A DNA stretch of 39,344 nt, taken from contig JAUUPT010000038.1 in the NCBI GenBank assembly GCA_030843315.1, positions 1-39,344 of the forward strand, given 5' to 3'. Numbering within the stretch: the first letter of the stretch is position 1; every line of letters begins with the position of its first letter. Shown piece by piece: positions 1 through 7,614 of this stretch. The notes below the pieces were generated by a model. It was not told the DNA's origin, did not search any database, and saw only the letters and a program-made list of their open reading frames with translations. The DNA comes from Bacteroidaceae bacterium. GTDB lineage: Bacteria > Bacteroidota > Bacteroidia > Bacteroidales > Bacteroidaceae. The translations under genes were made by a program, and so were the position numbers.

Positions 1-1826
1 TCGGCAAAGTGACACCCAGTGCAGGTAAGGTGGTATTCGACCAACTGCTTTGCGGCATGATGCGTGTCAAACTGAACGGTTTGGAAGAGAATGCGGAAGG
101 CTCACTGACACTGACCAGTAGTAGTACAGACATCACCGGTTCGGCTGTGCTGACAATAGCTAATGATAAAGCAACGCTTTCCGGTTTGTCGAATAAAGGT
201 AAAACGATAACACTGACTTTCAAGAACGAAGGTACTACAGGCTCGCTGTTGCTGGATATTCCTTTGCCCGCCGGCACTTATGGTAACGACCTCACCGCTA
301 CGCTGGCAATTGGTGAAGCTGAGGTTGAAGCGTTTAAGACAGAGGACGGTTTTGAGATAACAGACGGTGAAATCAAGGAGATGACCGAGCTCACCATTTC
401 TGAAATTAAAGGTAACACTATCTCGTTCACTAAAAACGTGGCAAGCTCGGAAGATGCTAACAAGGAACTGACAGCAGGTGCAAAGAACGTCACGGTTGCT
501 GCAATGGGTTCAGGTGACGCGCTTGAGATTCCGACCAACAGCTCAGCAGACGACCCTGTTACAATCAATGTCAGCACAGCAACTACCGACAACTTCACTG
601 TAAAAGGAGCCAGTGGTGGCACAGCAGCAGTAAAGATTAATCTGCCGGAAGGTTCCAAGGGAACAATGACCGTTGAGAACATAAAAAGCGTAGAGATTAT
701 CGGTGGCTGGGGTCAAACTTCCAGCACGGTTAGCGATCCCTTGGTGGTAACAGCCGGTACCGGAGTCGAGGAGTTGACCGTGAAGGAGATTGAACACGTA
801 GAAGTTAGTGGCACTTGGAAGAAGATAACTGCCAGCACGGGCGATAACACTTTTGTTGTGAAAGCCGGCGCTGTGATAGAAGATTTGACCGTAGAGAAAG
901 GTAACATCGAAATTGAAGAAGGCGGTGTAGTCAATAAACTTACGCTGGAAGCTGATGTGACTATCAACAAGGCATTGACCATACCGGCCAATAAATCAAT
1001 GGAAGTAATCTTAGGCACGTATCAGTTGACGTTGAGCAGAGACTATACTCGTATCTTGGAGAATGGTAGCCTTAAATTGACAGGCGATGCCGGCAACAAA
1101 GGAAAGGTAGAGGATGCCGCCAAAGGAATATCTTTGTATGGAAATGATGCTAAATTCACCATGACAAATGTAAAATATACAACTACGAATAAAAATGGAT
1201 ACGGCATTTTCATGGACGAACATGTCAGCTATGCAACTATCGATATTAAGAACTCTGACATGGCGGGTAAATACTTTTGTGTAGCCACGAATGCCAATGA
1301 AACAGTTGGTAACAGTAACAAAATTACACTGGAGAACTCTACTTTCATTGCCAATGAAACAGCTCTTATGGTAAACACTCCTACTGCGCTTACGGCTACG
1401 GGTTGTGCCTTCACAGGCGGCTGGCAAGCCGCTTTCCTGCGTGCCGGCGAATCGACATTCGATGCTTGCGGCTTTAACCTGGATGTCAACAGCAAATATG
1501 AAGAAAATAAAGTGAAGGCAGGCGCTACAGTTTGGGGTAACGGAAACAAAGTTCCTTCGGCAGCCATTACCGCAGGCAACAAAACGGATGGAAATGCTTA
1601 TAAGCGTAAGGCTTCTTTCGAGTTGAAAAATAATTGTACCTTTAGTGTAAAAATAAATGGCACTGAAGACACTTCAACTTATCCCGCTATCTACATTGAT
1701 GCGGAAAATGAAGATACGCAAGGCGTCACCTTCACCTATGACAGTGATTCATTCAAGGATGTCGGAACCGGTCTTGACATCCGCAACGAAGCAAAGGTTA
1801 CTAAAGTAGACAAGATACCCGGTTAA
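1..1826 (+). CDS. Large beta-rich surface-type protein, 5'-truncated
   Basis: The reading frame is open from the window edge (codons GGC AAA precede the GTG at 9), so the true start lies outside and about 605 C-terminal residues are visible. The sequence is rich in Thr, Ser, Gly, Val and Asn with regularly alternating hydrophobic positions. The first 100 residues read like a beta-sandwich module of Bacteroides fimbrillin-type proteins, and residues ~290-600 read like a right-handed parallel beta-helix with repeated 'N-x-T/F' turns (KNSDM, ENSTF, TGCAF). No catalytic motif was recognised. By analogy with Bacteroidales proteins of this make-up it is probably a secreted or cell-surface lipoprotein, but the signal sequence is not in the window. 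A strong hairpin follows the stop. Function is unknown; adhesin or polysaccharide-binding protein are both possible. Confidence 0.6.
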   Translation, partial: GKVTPSAGKVVFDQLLCGMMRVKLNGLEENAEGSLTLTSSSTDITGSAVLTIANDKATLSGLSNKGKTITLTFKNEGTTGSLLLDIPLPAGTYGNDLTATLAIGEAEVEAFKTEDGFEITDGEIKEMTELTISEIKGNTISFTKNVASSEDANKELTAGAKNVTVAAMGSGDALEIPTNSSADDPVTINVSTATTDNFTVKGASGGTAAVKINLPEGSKGTMTVENIKSVEIIGGWGQTSSTVSDPLVVTAGTGVEELTVKEIEHVEVSGTWKKITASTGDNTFVVKAGAVIEDLTVEKGNIEIEEGGVVNKLTLEADVTINKALTIPANKSMEVILGTYQLTLSRDYTRILENGSLKLTGDAGNKGKVEDAAKGISLYGNDAKFTMTNVKYTTTNKNGYGIFMDEHVSYATIDIKNSDMAGKYFCVATNANETVGNSNKITLENSTFIANETALMVNTPTALTATGCAFTGGWQAAFLRAGESTFDACGFNLDVNSKYEENKVKAGATVWGNGNKVPSAAITAGNKTDGNAYKRKASFELKNNCTFSVKINGTEDTSTYPAIYIDAENEDTQGVTFTYDSDSFKDVGTGLDIRNEAKVTKVDKIPG

Positions 1827-1863
1827 AGTATTCCGAATTTGTTTACTTCCTGTATAACATAAG

Positions 1864-1922
1864 AAGGATGCCTTCCCCATGTCAAAACTTCATTTGGCAG
1901 GGAAAGGCATCCTTTACATTTT
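1864..1922 (+). terminator. Rho-independent terminator-like hairpin
   Basis: The arm at 1864-1877 (AAGGATGCCTTCCC) pairs with GGGAAAGGCATCCTT at 1900-1914 with a single bulged A, and is followed by a short T-rich tract. It closes the surface-protein gene ending at 1826 and lies beyond the 3' end of the minus-strand smalltalk gene, so it may act in both directions. Confidence 0.75.
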
Positions 1923-1934
1923 AGGGCAATTTGT

Positions 1935-2042
1935 TTACCCCACAACAGGCATTGCCTGCGCTCCAAGTACTCCCGCCAAAGCGGAAGCTACTGCAATAAT
2001 GACTTTAAAAATAATACCCCAGGTTGATGATTTTGTTTTCAT
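1935..2042 (-). CDS. Smalltalk-type small membrane peptide (35 aa)
   Basis: This short frame encodes a 35-residue peptide starting MKTKSSTWGIIFKVIIAVAS and ending GAQAMPVVG. It has a basic N-terminus, a Trp at residue 8 and one hydrophobic segment (residues ~9-30), which matches the small Bacteroidales family named 'smalltalk protein' in public annotation. That family is typically found next to an HU-like gene, as here: the HU-like gene ends 51 bases upstream on the same strand, so the two are probably co-transcribed. Its function is unknown; the sequence only suggests a single-pass inner-membrane peptide. The frame is below usual gene-finder cut-offs. Identity rests on length, pattern and neighbourhood. 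Confidence 0.75.
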   Translation of the reverse strand: MKTKSSTWGIIFKVIIAVASALAGVLGAQAMPVVG

Positions 2043-2093
2043 GCTACTTTAAAATTAAATTTATAAAATGTGTCAATATGCCAAGCATATTAT

Positions 2094-2594
2094 TTATCCC
2101 ATCGGGTTCTCGTCCAAATCCCCGTCGCCACCGCTACCGGAACCGTCCCCTTCACCGCTGCCGCCGGATGCGCCTTGCGACTCCAAGTAGGCTTGCAGGT
2201 CGATAAACTCTATTTTCTCTCCGGCACGCGTCGTCACCAAATCCACCTTCACCGAAGAAGAAGGACGGAAGTTGATGCGCACCTTCTGAATCTTGTCCGC
2301 CGTGCAGTCCTTTGCCACCGCAGAGCCTTCGCCCTCGCAGCTCAGCGAGAATACGCCGAAGTTCTCGATATTCACCGACTTGCCGCCGTACAGGCTCTCA
2401 CGCATCACGTCCACAAAGTTGATGATCACACTGTGGATATCACCCGCCGACAGCGAACTCGCCTTCTGCATACGGTACGCCACTTCGTCTATTCCCACCG
2501 TCTGCCCCAACGTCACCAGGCGAGGGTAAAACATCTTCGCCGCATCCTTGCGGGTGGGGTCGGCAAACTTTTCCTTCTTGAAAAATACTCCCAT
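2094..2594 (-). CDS. HU-like DNA-binding protein with glycine-rich tail
   Basis: The 166-residue protein has an HU/IHF-related fold at residues ~1-125 (AYRMQKASSLSAGDIHSVI, then a GKSVNIENFGVFSL segment typical of the HU beta-arm base), and a Gly/Ser/Asp-rich tail from about residue 140. It belongs to the long HU-related family seen in Bacteroidales rather than classic 90-residue HU. It should bind DNA as a dimer in the cytoplasm. It sits upstream of the smalltalk gene and opposite a DUF4248 gene and a DUF3987 gene, a set that recurs in Bacteroides genomes. A TATCTTTG promoter element lies at 2691-2698, giving a leader of about 90 bases. The specific role is unknown; it could act in nucleoid organisation or in a mobile-element-derived module. 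Confidence 0.8.
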   Translation of the reverse strand: MGVFFKKEKFADPTRKDAAKMFYPRLVTLGQTVGIDEVAYRMQKASSLSAGDIHSVIINFVDVMRESLYGGKSVNIENFGVFSLSCEGEGSAVAKDCTADKIQKVRINFRPSSSVKVDLVTTRAGEKIEFIDLQAYLESQGASGGSGEGDGSGSGGDGDLDENPMG

Positions 2595-2690
2595 AATCTT
2601 TTAGTTTTTAAAGGGTTAATAACTAAAGGCTCACAAGTAACCTTCGTAAATAAATTCATACTCAATGATTCATTGCAATTATCACTGCGA

Positions 2691-2698
2691 CAAAGATA
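2691..2698 (-). promoter_or_regulatory. Bacteroidetes -7 promoter element for HU-like/smalltalk genes
   Basis: Read on the minus strand this is TATCTTTG, an exact match to the Bacteroidetes -7 consensus TAnnTTTG. A TTGG lies about 18 bases further upstream, in keeping with the -33 box. Transcription would start near 2684. Confidence 0.6.
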
Positions 2699-2794
2699 CG
2701 GCAGCCGCTACAAGCCCAAGACGCATCCCACACTTTGCGCTATTTTTCAAGACAATAAGACACCATATCATTTCCATAAGACATTAATTTTCAC

Positions 2795-2802
2795 TACCTT
2801 TA
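2795..2802 (+). promoter_or_regulatory. Probable -7 promoter element for DUF4248 gene
   Basis: TACCTTTA matches seven of eight positions, allowing for the free bases, of the TAnnTTTG element. It lies 46 bases before the start at 2848. The 253-base gap 2595-2847 otherwise holds only this element and the divergent one at 2691-2698. Confidence 0.4.
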
Positions 2803-2847
2803 CATCATGAAAATCAGATATATAAACCCTAAAAAAACAGTAGAACA

Positions 2848-3093
2848 ATGAAAACAAAAGACGAAAAAGAAGAAGAAACCGAATTCAAATGCCGCAGTTA
2901 TAGCAAGAGCGAACTTGCCCAACTATACAGCCCGTTCACCACTCCCAAAACCGCCGTCGACAAACTTAACCGCTGGATTGACCACAAACCCGGACTACGC
3001 CGGTTACTCACCGAAAGCGGACTCATCCCCTCTGCCAAATGCTACACTCCCGCACAGGTGCGGCTCATTGTCGAAGGCATCGGAGAGCCTTAA
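2848..3093 (+). CDS. DUF4248 family protein
   Basis: The 81-residue protein has a charged N-terminus (Lys/Glu-rich, residues 1-15) followed by a compact domain containing YSKSELAQLYSPF, LNRWIDHKPGL and CYTPAQVRLIVEGIGEP. This pattern is recognisable as DUF4248, a small Bacteroidales family that resembles a winged helix-turn-helix or MerR-like DNA-binding fold (TPAQVRLI). It is transcribed away from the HU-like gene and towards the DUF3987 gene, with a shared hairpin between them. Families of this set occur together throughout Bacteroides, but the job of DUF4248 is not known. The ATG follows AACA with little Shine-Dalgarno character, which is normal for the group. Confidence 0.75.
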   Translation: MKTKDEKEEETEFKCRSYSKSELAQLYSPFTTPKTAVDKLNRWIDHKPGLRRLLTESGLIPSAKCYTPAQVRLIVEGIGEP

Positions 3094-3140
3094 TCTTTCC
3101 CACTCCCTTCGAGAAATTCTGCTCTTGGCATAAAATAATA

Positions 3141-3178
3141 AGCCCTTGCAATATTTGATTATTGCAAGGGCTTTTTTT
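3141..3178. terminator. Bidirectional Rho-independent terminator
   Basis: A perfect 12-base stem (AGCCCTTGCAAT at 3141-3152, ATTGCAAGGGCT at 3161-3172) closes an 8-base loop and is followed by a run of seven T on the plus strand; A-rich sequence on the other side also gives U-rich RNA on the minus strand. It separates the converging DUF4248 and DUF3987 genes. Confidence 0.9.
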
Positions 3179-3207
3179 ATTTAGGGTTCACAAAGTTCAA
3201 AGTTCGC

Positions 3208-5571
3208 TTATAAACCTAACTTTCCGCCGACATCGGGAAGTTTCCGGTACTTCACCCCCTCGTGCTTCACAAACGAAGCCTTTTCCGCTTTCTTCAACAT
3301 CCGCTTTCCGGTAGAGACAGACAAGTTCTGCTTGGCAGCCTCATTCACAAAGTCGGTGAAAGAAAACTCTTCCGGCATCTTCTCCAGCACCGGCAGAAAG
3401 CGGTGAAACTCTCTTAGAGGTAACGCTTTCAACGCCAGTTCCGGCAACGACGAACTCAGCAGCAAGCCATGCTCCAACAGCACTTCCGTTAGTTGCATCG
3501 CTATATGGAAATCCTCGTCGGTACAGATGCGCTCCCCCGCTGCCCAAAGCGCATCCTCACACTTTCGTAGCGCCGTGAGTATCGCTGCAATACGCATCGC
3601 CAGCAAGCCGTGGCGTAGTACCATAGCACCTGGCGAATCGTCTCCCTCTACTACTACGCCTTGAAGCCGCTGCCCGAAGAAGTCCGTATGTGCTTTCCAT
3701 TGGGCATCCGTAAACGTCACCCAAGTACGTTTGCCCTGCATCATCTGGTGCATGTGTAGCACCTCCTTGCCAAGTTCCCGAAAATAAGAGCGGAACTCCA
3801 CCCCATCGTGTCGCGGAGCGGCAGAACGCCACACCCACTGCGTTTCGGCAGTAAGCACCGTGAGGCGGCTGAACAATCCGTTCTCCTGCGAACGAACCAG
3901 TGCCACCAACTGATCGGGCGTACCCGTCAGGCACATTGCCAGCCGTGGCGAACGAACTACAATCAATGCGCCGTCCACCTTGAACGAAGAAGAAATCTCC
4001 TCGTGGTGATAAGCAGCGCAAAGCAAGTCGTCCTGCTTGCCGTAGTCTTGCCCCATAGCAGAAGCTAAGGTGTTGATTTCGGACGCATGGATAATGCCGC
4101 CCAGCGCACCGTTGTCGCGCAGATGCCCGTAAACTTTGGCTTTGGATGAATTTGCGGGAATCATGAAGCTGGCCAAATGCGGCTCTTCGGGGCGGGGTTC
4201 TGCCGACATTTTCTTATGCTTCCGCTTATCCTCGGCATGGGATTCTTCCCACACCCGGAGGCGTTCTTCGTAGGCTTTCATTTCGGTTTCTCCCTGGCGT
4301 GCATAGTAATCGTGAACCTCTTGCGAAAAGGCGGCGGCAAGCGTCACCACTCCCTTTCCCGTACCGGCATGCGCCACCGCTACAGAATAAAAATGCGGGG
4401 AATACTCCATTTGGTCGTAGTTGAAAAACACATCGGGCAGGCAGGCGCTGAGGTGTGCCAGCATCCCCATCAGCAGCATATCCCGCTCACGGTCGCCGCG
4501 AGCCAGGGCGATGCCCCGCTTCAGCAAGTCCGGCAAGCATTCGTAGACTTCCTTTGGAAAGTAAGGCATAGACGCCCGAAGTTCGTTACTTTTTTCGGAC
4601 AATTCTTCCTGTTCATCCTGGCTGGTGGAGCGGAAACTGGGGTTCATAGGCAAACTTTGAACTTTTTGACCGTAAACCGCACTTTTTTGCAACGCCGGTT
4701 TTCCGCTAAGATACTGATAACCAGCACGGATGCAACTTTCGATTTCGGAAGCCGTAAAATCCGCCGTTGCCAGTTTCGAGGCAGTTACCTGCACCAATTC
4801 GGCAAGTTCTTTTGGCGATAAATTTTTACTCCGCGCCGCGTGTCCCAGTTGTAGCATTGACTCATGCCTCGTGCCCGACACAAACGGGCGTTTCTCCAAG
4901 AATTGCTTGAGAAAACCCGCCAGCAAGCCGGTTCCTTCACCTTGGGACGCACCTTCCGGCTTCGGCTCATCCCGCAAGACTACTTCGGGCCTCTCCTTTT
5001 CCCAAAGTTCGCGCCACGGAAAATACGCTGCCGCCGGATTGTAGAAGATTTCCGGGTCGTAAACCTCGGAACACAGGCGCGACAGGTTCTCGCAAGCCCC
5101 GTCACAAGGATGCCCCGCAAGCTGCGACAGTTCGCGTGCTACGATGGCGTAGGCGGCGGCATATTCCGCCGCATCGTTCACGTCCACCGGCACCGTCGCT
5201 TTCAGCCCCTTGCCGGAAATACTCGTCCACACCAGTTCCACATACCCCAACCGGCACAGCAGCGCTTTCACCTCCGCCGTGCGTCCGTCCGTATGGTCGA
5301 AGTCGAACATTGCTCTCCTGCTCAACGTTTTCAGATTCCCATCCGAGCGCTTGCCTTCGCAGACTCCTGCCATCGTGACCCCCGGAAACTTCTTTTTCAG
5401 CTTCGCAGCTTCTTCCAATCGGTTTTGTTCCAACAAAGAGCGATACTGTTCAGTCTTTGCTTTTAGCTTTGCGCCACTCACGTTATTTCTGAATTCCTCT
5501 ACTGAGGATTCTTTCGGTTCCACATCCCACATATCGTAGAAACGCGAAACCTTTGTTTGATTTTCATCCAT
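3208..5571 (-). CDS. VirE-N (BT4734-like)/DUF3987 primase-helicase-like protein
   Basis: The 787-residue protein has two parts. Residues ~1-200 resemble the BT4734/BF3469-type VirE N-terminal domain, related to archaeo-eukaryotic primases, with an acidic FDFDH motif at 89-93 and SISGKGLKA at 118-125. Residues ~335-760 match DUF3987, a helicase-like P-loop domain; AHAGTGKGVVT (400-410) looks like a modified Walker A motif. It would act on nucleic acid in the cytoplasm. Such proteins are the largest member of the recurring Bacteroidales set with DUF4248, HU-like and smalltalk genes, all present here between 1935 and 5571. A true replication or mobile-element role is inferred, not shown; no integrase, relaxase or phage structural genes lie nearby. 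Confidence 0.8.
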   Translation of the reverse strand: MDENQTKVSRFYDMWDVEPKESSVEEFRNNVSGAKLKAKTEQYRSLLEQNRLEEAAKLKKKFPGVTMAGVCEGKRSDGNLKTLSRRAMFDFDHTDGRTAEVKALLCRLGYVELVWTSISGKGLKATVPVDVNDAAEYAAAYAIVARELSQLAGHPCDGACENLSRLCSEVYDPEIFYNPAAAYFPWRELWEKERPEVVLRDEPKPEGASQGEGTGLLAGFLKQFLEKRPFVSGTRHESMLQLGHAARSKNLSPKELAELVQVTASKLATADFTASEIESCIRAGYQYLSGKPALQKSAVYGQKVQSLPMNPSFRSTSQDEQEELSEKSNELRASMPYFPKEVYECLPDLLKRGIALARGDRERDMLLMGMLAHLSACLPDVFFNYDQMEYSPHFYSVAVAHAGTGKGVVTLAAAFSQEVHDYYARQGETEMKAYEERLRVWEESHAEDKRKHKKMSAEPRPEEPHLASFMIPANSSKAKVYGHLRDNGALGGIIHASEINTLASAMGQDYGKQDDLLCAAYHHEEISSSFKVDGALIVVRSPRLAMCLTGTPDQLVALVRSQENGLFSRLTVLTAETQWVWRSAAPRHDGVEFRSYFRELGKEVLHMHQMMQGKRTWVTFTDAQWKAHTDFFGQRLQGVVVEGDDSPGAMVLRHGLLAMRIAAILTALRKCEDALWAAGERICTDEDFHIAMQLTEVLLEHGLLLSSSLPELALKALPLREFHRFLPVLEKMPEEFSFTDFVNEAAKQNLSVSTGKRMLKKAEKASFVKHEGVKYRKLPDVGGKLGL

Positions 5572-5896
5572 TAAGATGATTTTTAATTATAAAGATCGGA
5601 GCCGTTTGCCCCGAGAATGAGCGCGAAGTTAGGGAGTAAGGAGAATGCAGTCCAAAAAAAATCATAAAAACTTTTCAACAGCCCGGGGGCAACGCGTACG
5701 CGTTAATTTTTGCAAAATAAAAAATAATAGTTAAATGGATGCGACTATGCGGTAAAATTGTGAACCAAATAAGAGCCTGTTACTTTATCGCCCTATCACA
5801 TTTTCTTCTCTTTCCGTGTTTTTCTGTGTGTTCTGTATGCTCCGTGAACCAAAGAATCTGTATATTTGTAATGTTGTATTCAAAAAGCAAGAAACC
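5572..5896. other. Intergenic region with 14-base palindrome
   Basis: This gap separates the divergent DUF3987 and ATPase genes. It contains a perfect palindrome AACGCGTACGCGTT at 5691-5704 next to a G/C run (GCCCGGGGGC), then A/T-rich DNA, then a pyrimidine-rich stretch with TTCTGTGTG-type repeats (5800-5850) and a promoter element at 5861-5868. No convincing gene was seen in it. The palindrome could be an operator or an origin-like site for the DUF3987 module. Confidence 0.5.
5861..5868 (+). promoter_or_regulatory. -7 promoter element for AAA-ATPase-like gene
   Basis: TATATTTG is an exact TAnnTTTG match, placing the transcription start near 5875, about 20 bases before the ATG at 5897. It also argues that the longer frame beginning at 5816 is not used, because that start would lie upstream of the promoter. 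Confidence 0.6.
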
Positions 5897-7459
5897 ATGT
5901 ACAAGAGAATCTATCCCATCGGGATACAAAATTTCGAGAAAATCCGCAAAGACGGATATGTCTACGTTGATAAAACAGCCGTTATTCATCGGTTGGTAAA
6001 GACCGGTAGCTATTATTTTCTCAGCCGACCGCGCCGTTTCGGTAAAAGCCTTCTCCTCTCTACTCTGCATGCTTACTTTGATGGTAAGCGCGAACTTTTC
6101 GAAGGACTCGCCATTGAGCAATTGGAACAAGACTGGACGAAGCATCCCGTATTGCACATGGACCTCAACATCGGAAAATACGACACTCCGGAAAGTCTGG
6201 ACCATATATTGGACGAAACCCTTTCACGTTGGGAAGATATATATGGTACCGGTAAGGCCGAAGCTACTCCTGCTCTTCGTTTTGCGGGCATTATCCGCCG
6301 TGCCTACCAGCAAACGGGGCAACGCGTTGCCATTCTTGTAGACGAATACGACAAACCCATGCTGCAAGCCATTGGTAACGAAGAACTACAGCGTTATTAC
6401 CGCGATACGCTGAAACCATTCTATGGAGTATTGAAGACAATGGATGGAGACATCCAAATTGGTTTCCTGACGGGCGTCACCAAGTTCAGCAAAGTCAGTG
6501 TATTCAGCGATTTAAATAACCTGATTGACATCTCTATGGACCGCAGATACCTTACTCTATGCGGAATCACCGAAGAGGAACTGCACCGGGACTTTGACGA
6601 AGATATCCATACACTGGCTGAAGTGCAAGGCATGAGCTTTGAAGAAACTTGCCTGAAACTAAAGGAAAACTACGACGGTTATCACTTTACATATAATTCC
6701 ATAGGCATTTACAACCCTTTCAGCCTTCTGAATACCTTTGCCAAAATGGAATTTAGTAACTACTGGTTCCAGACCGGCACGCCTTCTTATCTTGTAGAAC
6801 TACTGCAAAAACATGACTATGACCTCTACCGTCTGACACATGAGGAAACAAGTGCCAAACTACTGGACAGCATTGATTCTATGGATGCTAACCCGATACC
6901 GGTGATTTATCAAAGCGGATATCTTACTATTAAAGGATATGACCAAGAGTTTGACACCTATCGTCTGGGATTTCCAAACAGCGAAGTAGAAAGAAGCTTC
7001 ATTGACTATCTATTGCCATTCTATACGGGCAAAACAGAGAGTAAATCGGAATTTGACATACAAAAATTCATCCGTGAAGTACGTAGCGGCAACTACGAGT
7101 CGTTTTTTCGACGTCTTGCAGCTTTCTTCTCCGACATTCCTTATGATATGGCAGCAGGATTCAGTCTGGAACGACATTATCAAAACGTGCTCTTCATCAT
7201 CTTTCGTTTATTGGGATTCTACACAAAAGTAGAGTACCATACCAGTGAAGGCCGAGTAGACCTTGTAATGCAAACAGACCACTTCACTTATGTAATGGAA
7301 TTTAAACTGGATGGCACAGCAGAAGAGGCACTTCAGCAGATAGAAGAAAAGCATTATGCCGCTCCTTTTGCTGCCGACACGCAACGGAAACTATTCAAAG
7401 CCGGAATTAATTTCTCGAAGGAGACACATGGCATAGAGCGATGGTTGGTAGTAGAGTAA
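5897..7459 (+). CDS. AAA-ATPase-like protein with PD-(D/E)XK nuclease-like domain
   Basis: The start at 5897 gives 520 residues beginning MYKRIYPIGIQNFEKIRKDG, the usual N-terminus of this family. Residues ~5-220 form the AAA-ATPase-like domain: PRRFGKS (45-51) is the Walker A variant typical of the family and AILVDEYDKP (145-154) the Walker B. The C-terminus (~380-510) is a PD-(D/E)XK nuclease-like region (DUF1703) with candidate acids D455, E468 and K470 in GRVD and EFKL. These proteins are present in many copies in Bacteroides genomes and their role is unproven; mobile or defence-linked functions have been suggested by domain content only. It stands alone with its own promoter. All expected motifs look intact. 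Confidence 0.85.
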   Translation: MYKRIYPIGIQNFEKIRKDGYVYVDKTAVIHRLVKTGSYYFLSRPRRFGKSLLLSTLHAYFDGKRELFEGLAIEQLEQDWTKHPVLHMDLNIGKYDTPESLDHILDETLSRWEDIYGTGKAEATPALRFAGIIRRAYQQTGQRVAILVDEYDKPMLQAIGNEELQRYYRDTLKPFYGVLKTMDGDIQIGFLTGVTKFSKVSVFSDLNNLIDISMDRRYLTLCGITEEELHRDFDEDIHTLAEVQGMSFEETCLKLKENYDGYHFTYNSIGIYNPFSLLNTFAKMEFSNYWFQTGTPSYLVELLQKHDYDLYRLTHEETSAKLLDSIDSMDANPIPVIYQSGYLTIKGYDQEFDTYRLGFPNSEVERSFIDYLLPFYTGKTESKSEFDIQKFIREVRSGNYESFFRRLAAFFSDIPYDMAAGFSLERHYQNVLFIIFRLLGFYTKVEYHTSEGRVDLVMQTDHFTYVMEFKLDGTAEEALQQIEEKHYAAPFAADTQRKLFKAGINFSKETHGIERWLVVE

Positions 7460-7499
7460 AACGGCTAAAGCCGAGGAAAAGCAGTTAAATAAAGTATCC

Positions 7500-7534
7500 C
7501 CCCTGTAATGCGGATAAGCTCCGTTTTGCAGGGG
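7500..7534. terminator. Hairpin between ATPase gene and tolC operon
   Basis: CCCCTGTAA (7500-7508) pairs with TTGCAGGGG (7526-7534), eight pairs plus one G-T wobble, with a 17-base loop. A smaller hairpin, CGGCTAAAGCCG, lies at 7462-7473 directly after the ATPase stop. Neither has a good T-run, so termination is only a guess; the hairpin might instead lie in the leader of the tolC operon. Confidence 0.35.
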
Positions 7535-7573
7535 CGGTTTCTGTCTGTAGGATGCCGAACAATTCTTCCTTTC

Positions 7574-7586
7574 CCTTGTTACAAGG
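7574..7586. promoter_or_regulatory. Short inverted repeat upstream of tolC-like gene
   Basis: CCTTGTTACAAGG is a 13-base near-perfect palindrome (six-base arms around a central T) located 29 bases before the ATG at 7615. Its place suggests an operator for an unlinked repressor, since no regulator gene lies beside this efflux operon. The function is inferred from position only. Confidence 0.3.
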
Positions 7587-7614
7587 AGCAATAACCCCTA
7601 AACCGAACGAACTT

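Noticed and set aside
9..1826. GTG at 9 as a true start
   Set aside because: The frame is open upstream to the window edge and no signal peptide follows the GTG; the gene is cut by the window boundary.
5816..5896. Longer N-terminus of the AAA-ATPase-like protein
   Set aside because: It begins upstream of the TATATTTG promoter element and adds non-family sequence ahead of MYKRIYPIG.
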